A stretch of 24,023 bases of DNA from Saccoglossus kowalevskii (GCF_000003605.2 NW_003146282.1:263151-287173); one strand, 5' to 3'. Shown: positions 9,824-19,241, counted from the stretch's first letter. A program made the numbers and translations. Notes: a model not told the origin generated them from the letters alone.

Positions 9824-10027
9824 TACTGTAGAATACTTTATTTTCACTATTTTCACTGAAGGAATGATTCACTGAAAAGAAAATACAACGAATATACGGA
9901 TTATACCTTTTCCCCCATATTATACATTCAACTTGTCAAAAATCAGTGAAAATAAATTATGTTCAAAGCATCAAAAATGTCTTTTCAGTGAAAATTGATT
10001 CCAGCTAAAATAAAGTATTTTACAGTA
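9824..10027 (-). mobile_element. MITE family C, copy 1
   Basis: A 204-bp element with ends TACTGTAGAATACTTTATTT (from 9824) and the inverted AAATAAAGTATTTTACAGTA (to 10027). The interior carries several CACTGAA/CAGTGAAAA subterminal motifs and matches the family in the orientation opposite to 18673-18894. TA at both ends fits TA-targeting (Tc1/mariner-type) insertion. No coding capacity. Confidence 0.87.
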
Positions 10028-10326
10028 GCAGCAAACATGTATGTTTTAATGAATGACTATGTGCAAAATATCACAATAATATAAGCGAGAATAGCAATGA
10101 TTTGATGCTGTGATATTACACTACAAAGATACACTGGCATATGTGTAAATAACAACAAATCATTACTACCGGTATTCCACGATGCACAAAAATATATGAC
10201 AGGTGTATATGCTACCGATACTGTAAAATGACTAATTTTCACTGATTTACCATTTCAGGCATATTCAGTGGGTTTTAAATTCACGATTTCGTCATTTAGA
10301 TAATGTGTTCTATGCTAAATTTTACA
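10028..10326. other. Intergenic stretch with a fragment of repeat D
   Basis: No gene. CATATTCAGTGGGTTTTAAA near 10259-10278 matches the arm of the hairpin element at 10327-10396, so a partial copy lies here. Confidence 0.5.
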
Positions 10327-10396
10327 TATTCACTGGGTTTTAAATTAGCGCATTTTTCCAGTCAGCGAAATAAGCTAAATTAAAACCCAGTGAATA
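10327..10396. repeat. 70-bp hairpin, repeat D
   Basis: Arms of 23 bp, TATTCACTGGGTTTTAAATT... at 10327-10349 and its inverse at 10374-10396, with one mismatch and a 24-bp loop. Partial arms recur near 10259, 16503 and 19948 (AAAACCCAGTGA), so this looks like a small palindromic dispersed element, not a terminator. Confidence 0.75.
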
Positions 10397-10427
10397 ATTA
10401 CCCCCTTTAGTAGTTAAAGATTATAAT

Positions 10428-10486
10428 CCAGTTATGGGGGGGGGGCAAGGGGGATAGCGATAGCTGGTACAGTTTTACGAGAATGA
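10428..10486 (+). repeat. Repeat E, fragment cut by the assembly gap
   Basis: A G-run then GGCAAGGGGG and TAGCTGGTACAGTTTTA match the start of the element at 20931-21298 (GGGGCAAGTGGGGTAGCTGG and so on). The match runs straight into the N gap. Confidence 0.75.
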
Positions 10487-10810
10487 NNNNNNNNNNNNNN
10501 NNNNNNNNNNNNNNNNNNNNNNNNNNNNNNNNNNNNNNNNNNNNNNNNNNNNNNNNNNNNNNNNNNNNNNNNNNNNNNNNNNNNNNNNNNNNNNNNNNNN
10601 NNNNNNNNNNNNNNNNNNNNNNNNNNNNNNNNNNNNNNNNNNNNNNNNNNNNNNNNNNNNNNNNNNNNNNNNNNNNNNNNNNNNNNNNNNNNNNNNNNNN
10701 NNNNNNNNNNNNNNNNNNNNNNNNNNNNNNNNNNNNNNNNNNNNNNNNNNNNNNNNNNNNNNNNNNNNNNNNNNNNNNNNNNNNNNNNNNNNNNNNNNNN
10801 NNNNNNNNNN
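10487..10810. other. Assembly gap (324 N)
   Basis: A run of N. Open frames across it are artefacts. The left flank is a dispersed repeat with a long G-run, a likely reason for the break. Confidence 0.99.
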
Positions 10811-11595
10811 AGTTACATAACACATTTATGTGATTGTTACCTACATAATTTAATTTTTATAAAACCAGGATTTGCATTACCATACATGAGAGATCTCAAG
10901 ATAAAGAAATATATAAAGTCTGAACATGAACAGTCAGATATATGACTCTGGAACAGCATTTTTTTAAAAACAAAATGGCCACCAGTAAGCTAAAACCGAT
11001 CTGACAAACAAAATGACGTGCATCAAGGTCCAATAATTTCTGATGTTTGTACCAAATTTGAACAAAATCTTTCCTCACAGGATCAAGATCTGACTCTGAA
11101 ATGGCAGAAATGCTTGATTTTGATGAATTTTCAGCAGTAAAATGGCCGCCATTTGGCCATCTTCAACCTAATCGTCAAAGAATTTATATTTATAACATGA
11201 TTGGTTGAGGAATATCAGAACTCTGGAACAGCATTCATTCAGACCAACTCATACTTGTCAGATCACATTTTGGATCAGCATCACTTTTTTTTTTTTTATT
11301 TGTGCCAAAAAAATTATTTGACCGCTGCCAACTGAGACCTTGGGTTGAGAGATATCAACATGTCTTCCCAACCACATCATAGTCATTGTTCACTGCGAAT
11401 AATCACCTGCTTCAATGCTTGTAATATTTTGTGGACGTTTCCGCATTTTATACATCATTTTGGAGACATTCAAGATGAGTATAAATCTTTGCTTGTCACC
11501 AAGTTTTTCACAAGAAAAATTTGATTGTTTTTGAATGACCTAATACATTCAAATATAAAAAAAAAATACCAATACAACAATGAAATAAAGAAGAC
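10811..11595 (-). other. Probable 3' UTR / downstream flank of the zinc-finger gene
   Basis: No coding region. It lies downstream of the zinc-finger stop codon. Two AAAATGGCC motifs occur (near 10973 and 11139). The second continues as ATGGCCGCCATTT, which contains the complement of a YY1-like AAATGGCGGC core. Confidence 0.45.
11295..11300 (-). terminator. Candidate polyadenylation signal for the zinc-finger gene
   Basis: AATAAA on the minus strand, about 295 bp after the stop codon. It is the nearest canonical hexamer I found downstream. Confidence 0.4.
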
Positions 11596-13310
11596 TCAAT
11601 AAGTATGGGACCATTGTATAGTTTTCAGGGTTTGAACTGCAGCAGATATTGCTATGGCACTTTCATCACTATGGTTACCTGCTTCTATGTACTCTGCAAT
11701 TGGACGAGCATATGAATGATGATAAGTTGCATTTTCAGTTGAAACTGATGGTTGTTTATCTATATACTCTGTTGTTGTATCCGAACCAAAATCTCCTATA
11801 CTCTCACCTGAAAATTCAAAACTTCCATCAGATGATTCTAAATTTTGTTTCTTCATTTCCAGATTCTGTGGTTTCACCGCGACGTGAGATGATGTGCTAC
11901 TACTCCCGCTATGTACCTTCATGTGCGTTTTCAAATTATCTTTCCGACTGAATGTTTTATTGCACTGGTCGCAAATGAACGGTTTTTCACCAGTGTGAAT
12001 GACAGCATGGCGTTTGAGAGCAGCAGTGCTGTTGAAATCCTTGTTGCACAGCTCGCACAAATACCTCTTTGCTTCACCCAAATGCTTCTTGCGATGGAAC
12101 ACAAGCGATGAAAGTCGCTTAAACAGTATACCACACGTCTCGCAGACACAATTTCTCTCCTTCACGTGGACCATAGAATGTCTTTTCAGATCTATTTTTC
12201 GATAGAACTTACAATCACACTGTTCACAACAGATAGTCTTTTCTTTGTGCACGGCTTGATGCCATTTCAACCCGAGAAGAGACTGATATATTTTTCCACA
12301 CTGATCACAATGGAATTTTTCATCAGGCGCCTCGTGAGATTTCAAATGACCTTTCAACCCCGGGCTGGTTTGCAATCCTGTATTACATATGGCGCATATA
12401 AAGAGTAAAGCCCCATGTACTTTTCTGTTGTGGGATGCGTACGTTTCCGGGTACATGAACTTTGACCCACAGCTGCATACATGGTCTTTCTGATTCTCCT
12501 CAATGTGGGTTTCTTCATGGAATTTCAACTGTATGTCTTGTGTGAATGCCATTTTACAAAACTGACAGGCGTGGCATTTACCAGCTATATGTACGCGATC
12601 TTCATGGTCCCTTAAGTCAGGAGCAAAGTTAAATCCTCTCCCACATTTATCACAGATAAATTCCTTCTTCCCGTTGTGCCGAATTTTATGTTCCCTGTAG
12701 TGTGATTGCGAGCTGAACATTTTCCCACACTCATCGCATATGTATGGTTTCTCACCAGTATGAGATCTTTCATGCCGTTCTAAATGCCACTTGTCCCTAA
12801 AAAGTTTCTCACAGTGTTGGCATTTGATGGATGCCACTCGAAACCGCTTTCTAGTTTCGGGTTTTTTTTCCTTGACTAACAAAGCTTTCTTCTTATAACC
12901 AGTTGCAGTTTTGCGAGCATGGACATTCTTGTGACGTTCTAAATGCCATTTATCAGGAAATTTCTTCTCACATTGTTGACATGCATAATTGTTAATTCCA
13001 TTTGTTTTTTTTGCTGTTTTATTTGCTTTCTTTGGTGATGATTTAGTTTTATCACTGCTTATTTTAAGCTGGCGTTTTTTAGGGGGTAACCTTGTTTTAT
13101 TTTGTCGTTTTAACGTAGAACCTTCACGCTTATGTTCAGTAATCATTTTATTATCTGATGGTTTATCATTTTTATCATCATTGTGCTGCGATTGGTTCAG
13201 ATCTGTAGTATCCTCCGATTTATCAACGATGACATTCTTGTTTTCCTCCTCAGTATTCTTGGTTTCCTTAGATTGATCCGAGATTGATGTATGATCAGGT
13301 GAAGCATCCT
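11596..13310 (-). CDS. Terminal exon: 12-finger C2H2 zinc-finger protein
   Basis: A 1,715-nt last exon (570 residues, stop TGA at 11598-11596). Its acceptor is a T-run then ATTGACATAG at 13320-13311, phase 1. Residues 1-66 are Asp/Glu/Lys/Asn-rich. Residues 67-103 are strongly basic (KRQNKTRLPPKKRQLK, a likely nuclear signal). Twelve C2H2 fingers follow (12981-11911), then about 105 residues that are Ser/Thr/Glu-rich. Fingers 1 and 2 share the helix DKWHLERH and are separated by a long basic linker; the others are closely spaced. Only linkers 2-3 and 11-12 are the classical TGEKP type. Finger 6 has Cys-X1-Cys instead of Cys-X2-Cys; fingers 7 and 8 carry Leu or Tyr for the usual Phe. The product is a probable nuclear DNA-binding regulator. 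No KRAB, SCAN, BTB or ZAD domain is visible. The orthologue is not recognised. Confidence 0.96.
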
Positions 13311-13474
13311 CTATGTCAATAAAAAAAAAACATATCATTATTATCGCATGTTTAGGATCCTGATTGGCCAATTTACATTCATGTGGTCATCAGCTGACTC
13401 AAAACTGACAACCACAAAACGCCTGGATCTGTCTTGACCTTCACTACCCTGTTTCAAATAACCCCCAAAATTAC

Positions 13475-13784
13475 CTGCATTATGTTTAGAACCACCTTCT
13501 GGTTTGTAACCATTATTATCATCATCATTGTCTTCAACGTCATGACAATCCTCATTCTGCTCATCATCATTATCATCATACATTTTATCTTCTGTTGCTT
13601 TCACGTTGACTTCTTCAGGTAATCCAATAAGACGATTCAATTCAACGTCAGCATCTCTAACCTTTAGTCCCTCGAAATGATACTGTTGAACTAAGTCTTT
13701 CGTTCCGTAATACTCACTGTTACCATGGGAATCAATCAGTTTTATAAATACGCTGAAACTCTTTTCTGTTGCCAAATAATGTGC
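13475..13784 (-). CDS. Internal exon of the zinc-finger gene: unrecognised domain plus acidic stretch
   Basis: A 310-nt exon with acceptor TTTCATGTTCTCAG (ending 13785) and donor GCAG/GTAATT (from 13474). It enters in phase 0 and leaves in phase 1. The split codon G+AG restores Glu with the terminal exon, and the frame is open throughout. Residues 1-60 (AHYLATEKSFSVFIKLIDSH... to ...LNRLIGLPEEVN) look like a folded alpha/beta segment with alternating hydrophobics; I do not recognise the family. Residues 68-91 are almost all Asp, Glu and Asn, encoded by a GAT/AAT-rich tract that resembles a trinucleotide microsatellite and may vary in length. An open frame continues into the 164-bp intron but is not needed, given the matching splice phases. 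Confidence 0.88.
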
Positions 13785-13972
13785 CTGAGAACATGAAAGA
13801 TACAGCACAATTCAAATGGCAGTATTCCACCAGTTGGAAAATAAGCTAATAGTCTAACATTATTACATACATGCAATCTTTGATGGTCTAAATTTGTGCA
13901 AATTCTGTGAAATATGCAATAAATATTAAACTTAAATTATTTACAGTGCATCTTAGCGTTTCAGCTCCCTGT

Positions 13973-14105
13973 TTAAAGGGCGGCAGTCGTCGTGCCGCGT
14001 CCTGTTCGATATGGGACTCATTGCGACGTATACAACGTGTGTAAAATACATTGTTTATTTACATGAAATTCGAACACACGCTGCACTACGACCACCGTGC
14101 TTTAA
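13973..14105 (+). mobile_element. MITE family A/B, subfamily B, best-preserved short copy
   Basis: A 133-bp element with TTAA at both borders (13973-13976 and 14102-14105). Ends are TTAAAGGGCGGCAGTCGTCG and, inverted, TTAAAGCACGGTGGTCGTAG. Its interior is shared with 2763-2891 and 7801-7927. The terminal sequence is shared with the longer subfamily A. No coding capacity. Confidence 0.9.
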
Positions 14106-14372
14106 TTGAATGTTCAAATTTAATTTGCTAGCACTTTTGATTAGTGTTCTGACGTGCTTAGTTTAATATGTTATTGACAAGACAAGGCAACCATTGTGTA
14201 ATAAAAATAGAATTGAAATGAAATGCTATATATGTATCTAAAGTGTAACTGGGTTATATTACCGGTAGTGGTATAATACAAGAAATATGACATAATAAGA
14301 ATAGCTGAAAATGCCATGCTTCTAATCACATTAGTTTTGATGAGACATACATTTTCAGATTTCAGTACCAGC

Positions 14373-14787
14373 CAGGGGTTTTTCTAGAAAAAATGAACAA
14401 GAGGGAGCACACATAGGCGGGAGAGCGGAGCGACACACAGTGAGCGAGCGAGCGAGCTAGCACAGAAACAATATTGCAGATGGATCTGGAAACACCATAT
14501 CGAAAGGTTTCTGCGTAGTTTTAACGGTGTATCTATCGCTATTGAAATATTTTTGGAGTAATTTCAGTGTATTTGGTGTCCAGACACATTGTTGACTGGT
14601 GTTGCTGGGAAGTTTTCACGGAGAAAAATATATTTGAGAAAGATTTCATGTTGTACGGCAGCACAGAAGTGCGCGGCTCAAGAAATATATTTATGACTTT
14701 AAAGTTCAATCGGCAATTCGGTAAGAGGGTGCCAGCCGAGCATATCAGGGCGCTGCGCCCCTGTTCCCCGACTTAGAGAAACCCCTG
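14373..14787 (+). mobile_element. hAT-like non-autonomous element, copy 1
   Basis: A 415-bp element beginning CAGGGGTTTTTCTAG and ending CTTAGAGAAACCCCTG, imperfect terminal inverted repeats with the CAGGGG start common in hAT transposons. It is flanked by GTACCAGC on the left and ATACCAGC on the right, an 8-bp target duplication with one mismatch, as expected for hAT. The interior has a GAGC tetranucleotide run (14442-14457) and GGGCGCTGCGCCCCTG near the right end. A second copy lies inverted at 18333-18640. No transposase is encoded. Confidence 0.85.
14442..14457. repeat. (GAGC)n microsatellite inside the hAT-like element
   Basis: Four units of GAGC, immediately after a GAGAGCGGAGCG stretch. 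Confidence 0.85.
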
Positions 14788-15942
14788 ATACCAGCAAACA
14801 CAGCAACAAACAGCCAGTGACCACATTGATGTGTGTTGGGTAGAAACATTTAGAAAGAACTACTGTGTGCTGGCAGACATTTTTCACATATTCAGACGTT
14901 AAAACATTTTTTGTATTAGCCCCAAGACCCCAAATGAATTCATATGACTTAACTCAGAGTCCAATATTAACATATACAGTAAAAAAGTTATACTGGTATA
15001 CTATGAAGTATGTAGTTTTTGATGCTGGGAATTTTACGTTTTGATTACTTCACCTTTTCACCACAAGTTCCCTCTTTTCATCACAAATTTGTTTATAGTA
15101 TGAACTTTCCTTCCAAAGATTGTGACAAAAATAGCCACATTTTTGAGTAAAAACTGAAAATAGACTCAAATGTTGTCTGTTGGCTTCAAAATTAGTGTTC
15201 ATTTTTCAGAAATATTGAAGAATACAAGAAAAATTTGGGCAAAGCCTACTCATAAATAAACCTCCCAGAATTTATTCATTTTGCAATAAATTATACTCCA
15301 AGGCAATATAAAAAGATCGACTTAAGAAAAGTTGGGGCTCACCAGCCTAACGTTCGAGAAAATAATGGTTGTATAATAATGACCATTTTGTCAGTATTAT
15401 AACACCTTTACCATAGGTTCCTACAGCAAGAGATATAATAAGGCATATGTCAAATCGTAATCTAGTGACATAGACTGAAAAAATCATATACTGTTAATGA
15501 TAGGGTACTTTATTGGTGTTCTAAATTATTTTTTTTCAAAAATCTGGGTTTTAAAAATTCTTGTCTGTGGGACCTCATGAACATTTTAACTGCAGTTATG
15601 AAAATTTTGCAATCTCCATTGAATTTGTGAAAAACATTCTTTGGCCCCCCCAAAAAATAGTTGATTTGTTTCCAGTCAGTGTGTCATGTGTCAGTTCAAA
15701 GTGGGATGCTTTTAATTTTTCCTGGTTACTGCAAAAATAATATAAACAGCAAACAAAAAAAGTGTGTCATTACACCACTTTTTGGATCATTTGGAGACAA
15801 AAAAAAAACTTTGACCAATAATATCACTGAACATTATGCATGCTTGTTAGTAACCATGGTTTCCATAGATTTGACGGATAATCCCAGCTTTTAAATTCAC
15901 TGGTCTGTGGGAGAAACGATCTAATCTATGACAAAATTGTAA

Positions 15943-16140
15943 TACTGTAAAATACTTATTTCAGCTGGAATTAATTTTCTCTTAAAAGACATTTTGGCTG
16001 TTTTGTATGGAATTTATTTTCACTGATTTTTTATGATTTAAGTGTAAAATACAGGGAAAAGGGTATATTTGCTGGAATTTGTTTTCACTGAATCATTCTT
16101 CAGTGATAATAGAGGAGATAAATTCCAAGCAAAAATATAG
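15943..16140 (+). mobile_element. MITE family C, copy 2, interrupted at its right end
   Basis: Left end TACTGTAAAATACTTATTT at 15943. The interior matches 18673-18894 in the same orientation (GTATGGAATTTATTTTCACTG; AATTCCAAGCAAAAATA). The right inverted repeat stops after AAAAATATAGTA, where a different element (16141 onward) begins, so the terminal TTCTACAGTA is missing. Confidence 0.85.
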
Positions 16141-16277
16141 TACTGTAAAATCTGTATTAAATGCCGCGGCTTCTATTAAAATGGTACAATGCAACAGAGG
16201 GGATGCGGCTTATATTAGAACATCTACACATATGAGAAATGGCAAATTTTGGGGTCTGGATTGTTCAAGGAAACCAC
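16141..16277 (+). mobile_element. Element F, truncated copy nested in family C
   Basis: Starts TACTGTAAAATCTGTATTA exactly where the family C right arm breaks. It matches 23560-23700 closely, including ATGGTACAATGCAACAGAGG and GGATGCGGCTT, until about 16277. The element's right inverted end is not recognisable. The junction lies at a TA dinucleotide, consistent with TA-targeted insertion. Confidence 0.8.
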
Positions 16278-16557
16278 TTCAAATTCAAGGAAAACAATTT
16301 TTTGCAAAGTGTGTGAACCACTGAGAAACATGAAATTTTCTAACAATAAAAACTTTTTTTCGGTTCTATGACACAGAGTGTCATGAAATTTAAACTTCAC
16401 AAATGCCATTAAATTATTAAATTCCGAAATTCATAAAAGTTAATATTAGGCAGTTTACAGTATGCAGAGAATTTAATTTTAGTGAACTGATGTTGTAGAG
16501 ATTATTCACAGGGTTTAAAATTCAATAGATGTTATGGAAACTATATTCTATGTATAA

Positions 16558-16739
16558 TACTGTAGAATACTTAATTTTCACTTGGAATTTATTTTTCGCT
16601 ATTTTCGCTGAAGGGATGATTCTGTAACAAATAAAATCCTGCGAATATACTTTTTTTCCTATATTTCACATTAAACAAAACGCCCAAGAAGCCTTTTCAG
16701 CGAAAATTTAATCCAGCGAAAATAAAGTATTTCACAGTA
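16558..16739 (-). mobile_element. MITE family C, copy 3
   Basis: A 182-bp element with ends TACTGTAGAATACTTAATTT (from 16558) and AAATAAAGTATTTCACAGTA (to 16739). The interior runs in the same direction as 9824-10027 and opposite to 18673-18894. It is flanked by TA-rich sequence and has no coding capacity. Confidence 0.88.
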
Positions 16740-17624
16740 GTTCATTTTCGTTCACTGTAAGATCATGCATTGTGCGTGAAATTGATCATCAAAACAGGGC
16801 AAACAAAGATCATTACCGTGTTACTTGTAATGACGTCAAAACCTCATGTGGGATTCAACAAACGTGAAAATATTTTGGGGATAATCATATTTTCACTCTT
16901 GAAAATGTGCCATACAATTTGATAACCGAGGGGTGTATTAATTTTTGATGAAGTAAGTGTATCTCAACACAATGTTCCCCTCTCAATAACCCCACATTTG
17001 AACAATGAACTTCATGTAAAAAAAAACAAATTGAAATTCAAAATCAAATCAACTTTTGAGGCAGACGTTTATTGTGCGCATTTCACAAACTTTACAAGAT
17101 CTCGCAGTGAGCGAAACATCATCTATTGTATCTAATGGTTTTTTTTTTATTTATTTCTCAGTGAAATATGTAATTATAAAAAACAGTGCAAAATTCAGCC
17201 TTATTTTACAGAACACGTCTAAAGTGCACTGTCGTCAGAACTCCACATGCACGTATTCCACTATTCTGTTCTTGTCTCATGTTCCGTGGTCGGCTTTACC
17301 TATCGGGCACTGCATGTACATGTACAATATGGCTGTACTATATCACCACAGTAAACTTTGAACTTTGAACTATGACTGAACACAATTTGTTATGCCATTT
17401 TTTGTACTCACTATCAGGCTCTCTAATAACTAACACTTGTGTTTTTATCAGCATCCAATATCAACATGCATTACTGTGTTCCTGTAATACTGAAAGCAAA
17501 ACTTGAAGACCACATTTCATCACCAAAGACCTACAATCTTAGCCATTTATAAAATTAATATATTAAAATCACATTTATTTTTCATATATCTTCAATACAT
17601 TATTGACCAAAAATATCAAATTAC

Positions 17625-17773
17625 CTTTTGGAACAGAGATTTTTTCAAATCAGCATCTGTTTCATTTGTGTCCAGTTTACAGTATTTTTCTGTTTCTAAT
17701 TCATCTTTCTTATTTTCCTCCAAACTAGACTCAGCTGTGCTCGTGATAGGTTTCTCCATCATCAGATCATTCA
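17625..17773 (-). CDS. Upstream exon of the zinc-finger gene (acidic/lysine-rich N-terminal part)
   Basis: A 149-nt exon with a strong acceptor (CTCTCTCTCCTCTCAG ending at 17774) and donor CAAAAG/GTAATT (from 17624). It enters in phase 1 with TG, then 49 whole codons (NDLMMEKPITSTAESS... to ...DLKKSLFQK), and leaves in phase 0, matching the next exon. The composition is hydrophilic, rich in Glu, Lys, Asp and Thr, with no recognised domain. The first split codon is xTG, so a preceding exon ending in A would create an ATG across the junction. Internal Met codons four and five residues in could also serve as starts. The promoter and any first exon remain unidentified. Confidence 0.82.
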
Positions 17774-18332
17774 CTGAGAGGAGAGAGAGAATTTTAGTTA
17801 ACTATCTTTATATTTTTCCCAAAAACTGCCAACATTAAATAACATTAGAAATTGTTCAAAATGAAATATGACCAAATATTGTGGCTAGATAAAATCAACT
17901 GATCAACCTAAATCAATGATATAGATAAAAGCGTTTATTTGGTTGAAATTTATGAAGCAAAAATTAAGTGAGATTTTTTCTTATATTGCAGAAGCAAAGC
18001 ATTTTTGTTTGACTGTTTAAGCTGACTGTTTGAAATTTCAGAAAGATTGAATAAAAAAAAAGGGCAGAAGTGAAATACGGTAACACCTATAACTGTTAAT
18101 ATAGTGACAAAAAAAAAGTGGGTAGAAAATGGGAGTCTGTGGATTCTCAAGATCTTGTGTTAATCATCTGATAAAGTGGCCAACACCATACCCCAAAGTG
18201 TTTTATAATTTTACAAATCGAGCAATGATTTTATTTGAAAATGTTTCAATGTTATTCCATCAGTTAATCGATACCTCACATTTCAGTTTGAATTGTGAAA
18301 TTTCTAAAAATCAAAAGAATGGGTTTTTAATA
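17774..18332 (-). other. Upstream intron or 5' flank of the zinc-finger gene
   Basis: No exon recognised. AT-rich apart from the pyrimidine tract that serves the acceptor at 17774. Confidence 0.5.
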
Positions 18333-18640
18333 TCAGGGATTTTTTTTAAACAAGGAAACAGGGGCACAGCGCCCTCATGCCATGGCCATGTGCCCCCTTA
18401 CCCTTGGGAGCAGATCCTCTGGCAACCATAAATTCTGATTGACCCGAGATCACATGTGGCAGTCTTCAACTGTGACCTGTCTGATAGTAATTTTGGCCCC
18501 AAGGAAGACATAGAATGTTCCATTTTAACTTAGAATTATCAAAACTTCACACACTGGTAGGGAGAACCCTATCTCCCCACTTGGTGGCGTCGATGAATTG
18601 CAGTGCTCCCTCTTGCAGTTTTTTTCTAGAAAAACCCCTG
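18333..18640 (-). mobile_element. hAT-like non-autonomous element, copy 2 (inverted)
   Basis: Starts CAGGGATTTTTTTTAAAC and ends TTTTCTAGAAAAACCCCTG. Both ends match the reverse complement of 14373-14787, including CAGGGGCACAGCGCCCT near the left and GTGCTCCCTCTTG near the right. The interior differs considerably and is about 100 bp shorter. No clear 8-bp duplication remains at its borders. Confidence 0.8.
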
Positions 18641-18672
18641 TACATATTATACAGTAATCATTGGTAGAGATA

Positions 18673-18894
18673 TATACTGTAGAATACTTTATTTTTGATG
18701 GAATTAATTAATTTTCGCAGAAAAGGTATTTTGGGCATTTTGTATGGAATTTATTTTCACTGATTTTTGATGAGTTTTAATGTGAAATATAGGAAAAAAG
18801 TATATTCGCTGGATTTTATTTTCACGGAATCATCCTTTCAGCAAATAAATAGCGAAAATAAATTCCAAGCAAAAATAAAGTATTCTACAGTATA
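18673..18894 (+). mobile_element. MITE family C, best-preserved copy
   Basis: A 222-bp element with perfect 25-bp terminal inverted repeats at 18673-18697 and 18870-18894 (outer part TATACTGTAGAATACTTT). Subterminal motifs GGAATT-ATTTTC and TTCACTG/CAGTGAA-like units repeat inward. TA at the borders fits Tc1/mariner-type insertion. No coding capacity. The intact arms suggest this is the youngest of the four copies. Confidence 0.93.
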
Positions 18895-18942
18895 GTTTAG
18901 TTTTGGCTGGGTATATGGTGAAAATTATTATTCAATTATTAG

Positions 18943-19241
18943 TTAAAGCGCGGTAGTCGTCGCATGTTCGAGATATATGGGTCTCATATGAACAAAGATG
19001 GCGACTTTGAATGTTGTGCAGATCAACGAGTACAAACTGACACGTTTCCAAGCTGTAATTAGGTAATTTTCATGTGATTGGAAGGTATCGAGGAGTCACC
19101 GGCGGTAATCAGTACAAGTCGCGCCCATGTCAAACCTCATACTTGTGATTTCCATTTGAAGAGCGCATTGGACTGTGGGAAAATCAATGTTTATCAACAC
19201 AAATGTCGAACATGCGCAGCGCGACGACTACCGCGCTTTGA
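18943..19241 (+). mobile_element. MITE family A/B, subfamily A, full-length copy
   Basis: A 299-bp element with perfect 19-bp inverted ends AAAGCGCGGTAGTCGTCGC (18945-18963) and its complement (19221-19239). The left border is TTAA; the right is TTGA, one substitution away. The arms continue inward with ATGTTCGA on both sides after a 7-bp indel. It is the longest copy of the family and has no coding capacity. Confidence 0.93.

Larger units (their letters stand above)
13785..17624 (-). other. 3.8-kb phase-0 intron of the zinc-finger gene
   Basis: Bounded by the CAAAAG/GTAATT donor at 17624 and the TTCTCAG acceptor at 13785. It contains five transposon relics (13973-14105, 14373-14787, 15943-16140, 16141-16277, 16558-16739) listed separately. 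No further exon with a recognisable product was seen between them. Confidence 0.8.

Noticed and set aside
10327-10396. Hairpin as a transcription terminator
   Set aside because: It lies in a eukaryotic intergenic region, and its arms recur elsewhere as dispersed-repeat fragments.
10407-10833. Open frames spanning the N run
   Set aside because: They are artefacts of translating unknown bases.
11649-13276. Open frames on the + strand opposite the zinc fingers
   Set aside because: They are antisense shadows of the repetitive C2H2 coding sequence.
13341-13474. Continuation of the zinc-finger internal exon frame past 13475 (to 13341)
   Set aside because: A GCAG/GTAATT donor at 13474 and the acceptor at 13311 match in phase 1 and remove this segment; the open frame across it is intron read-through.
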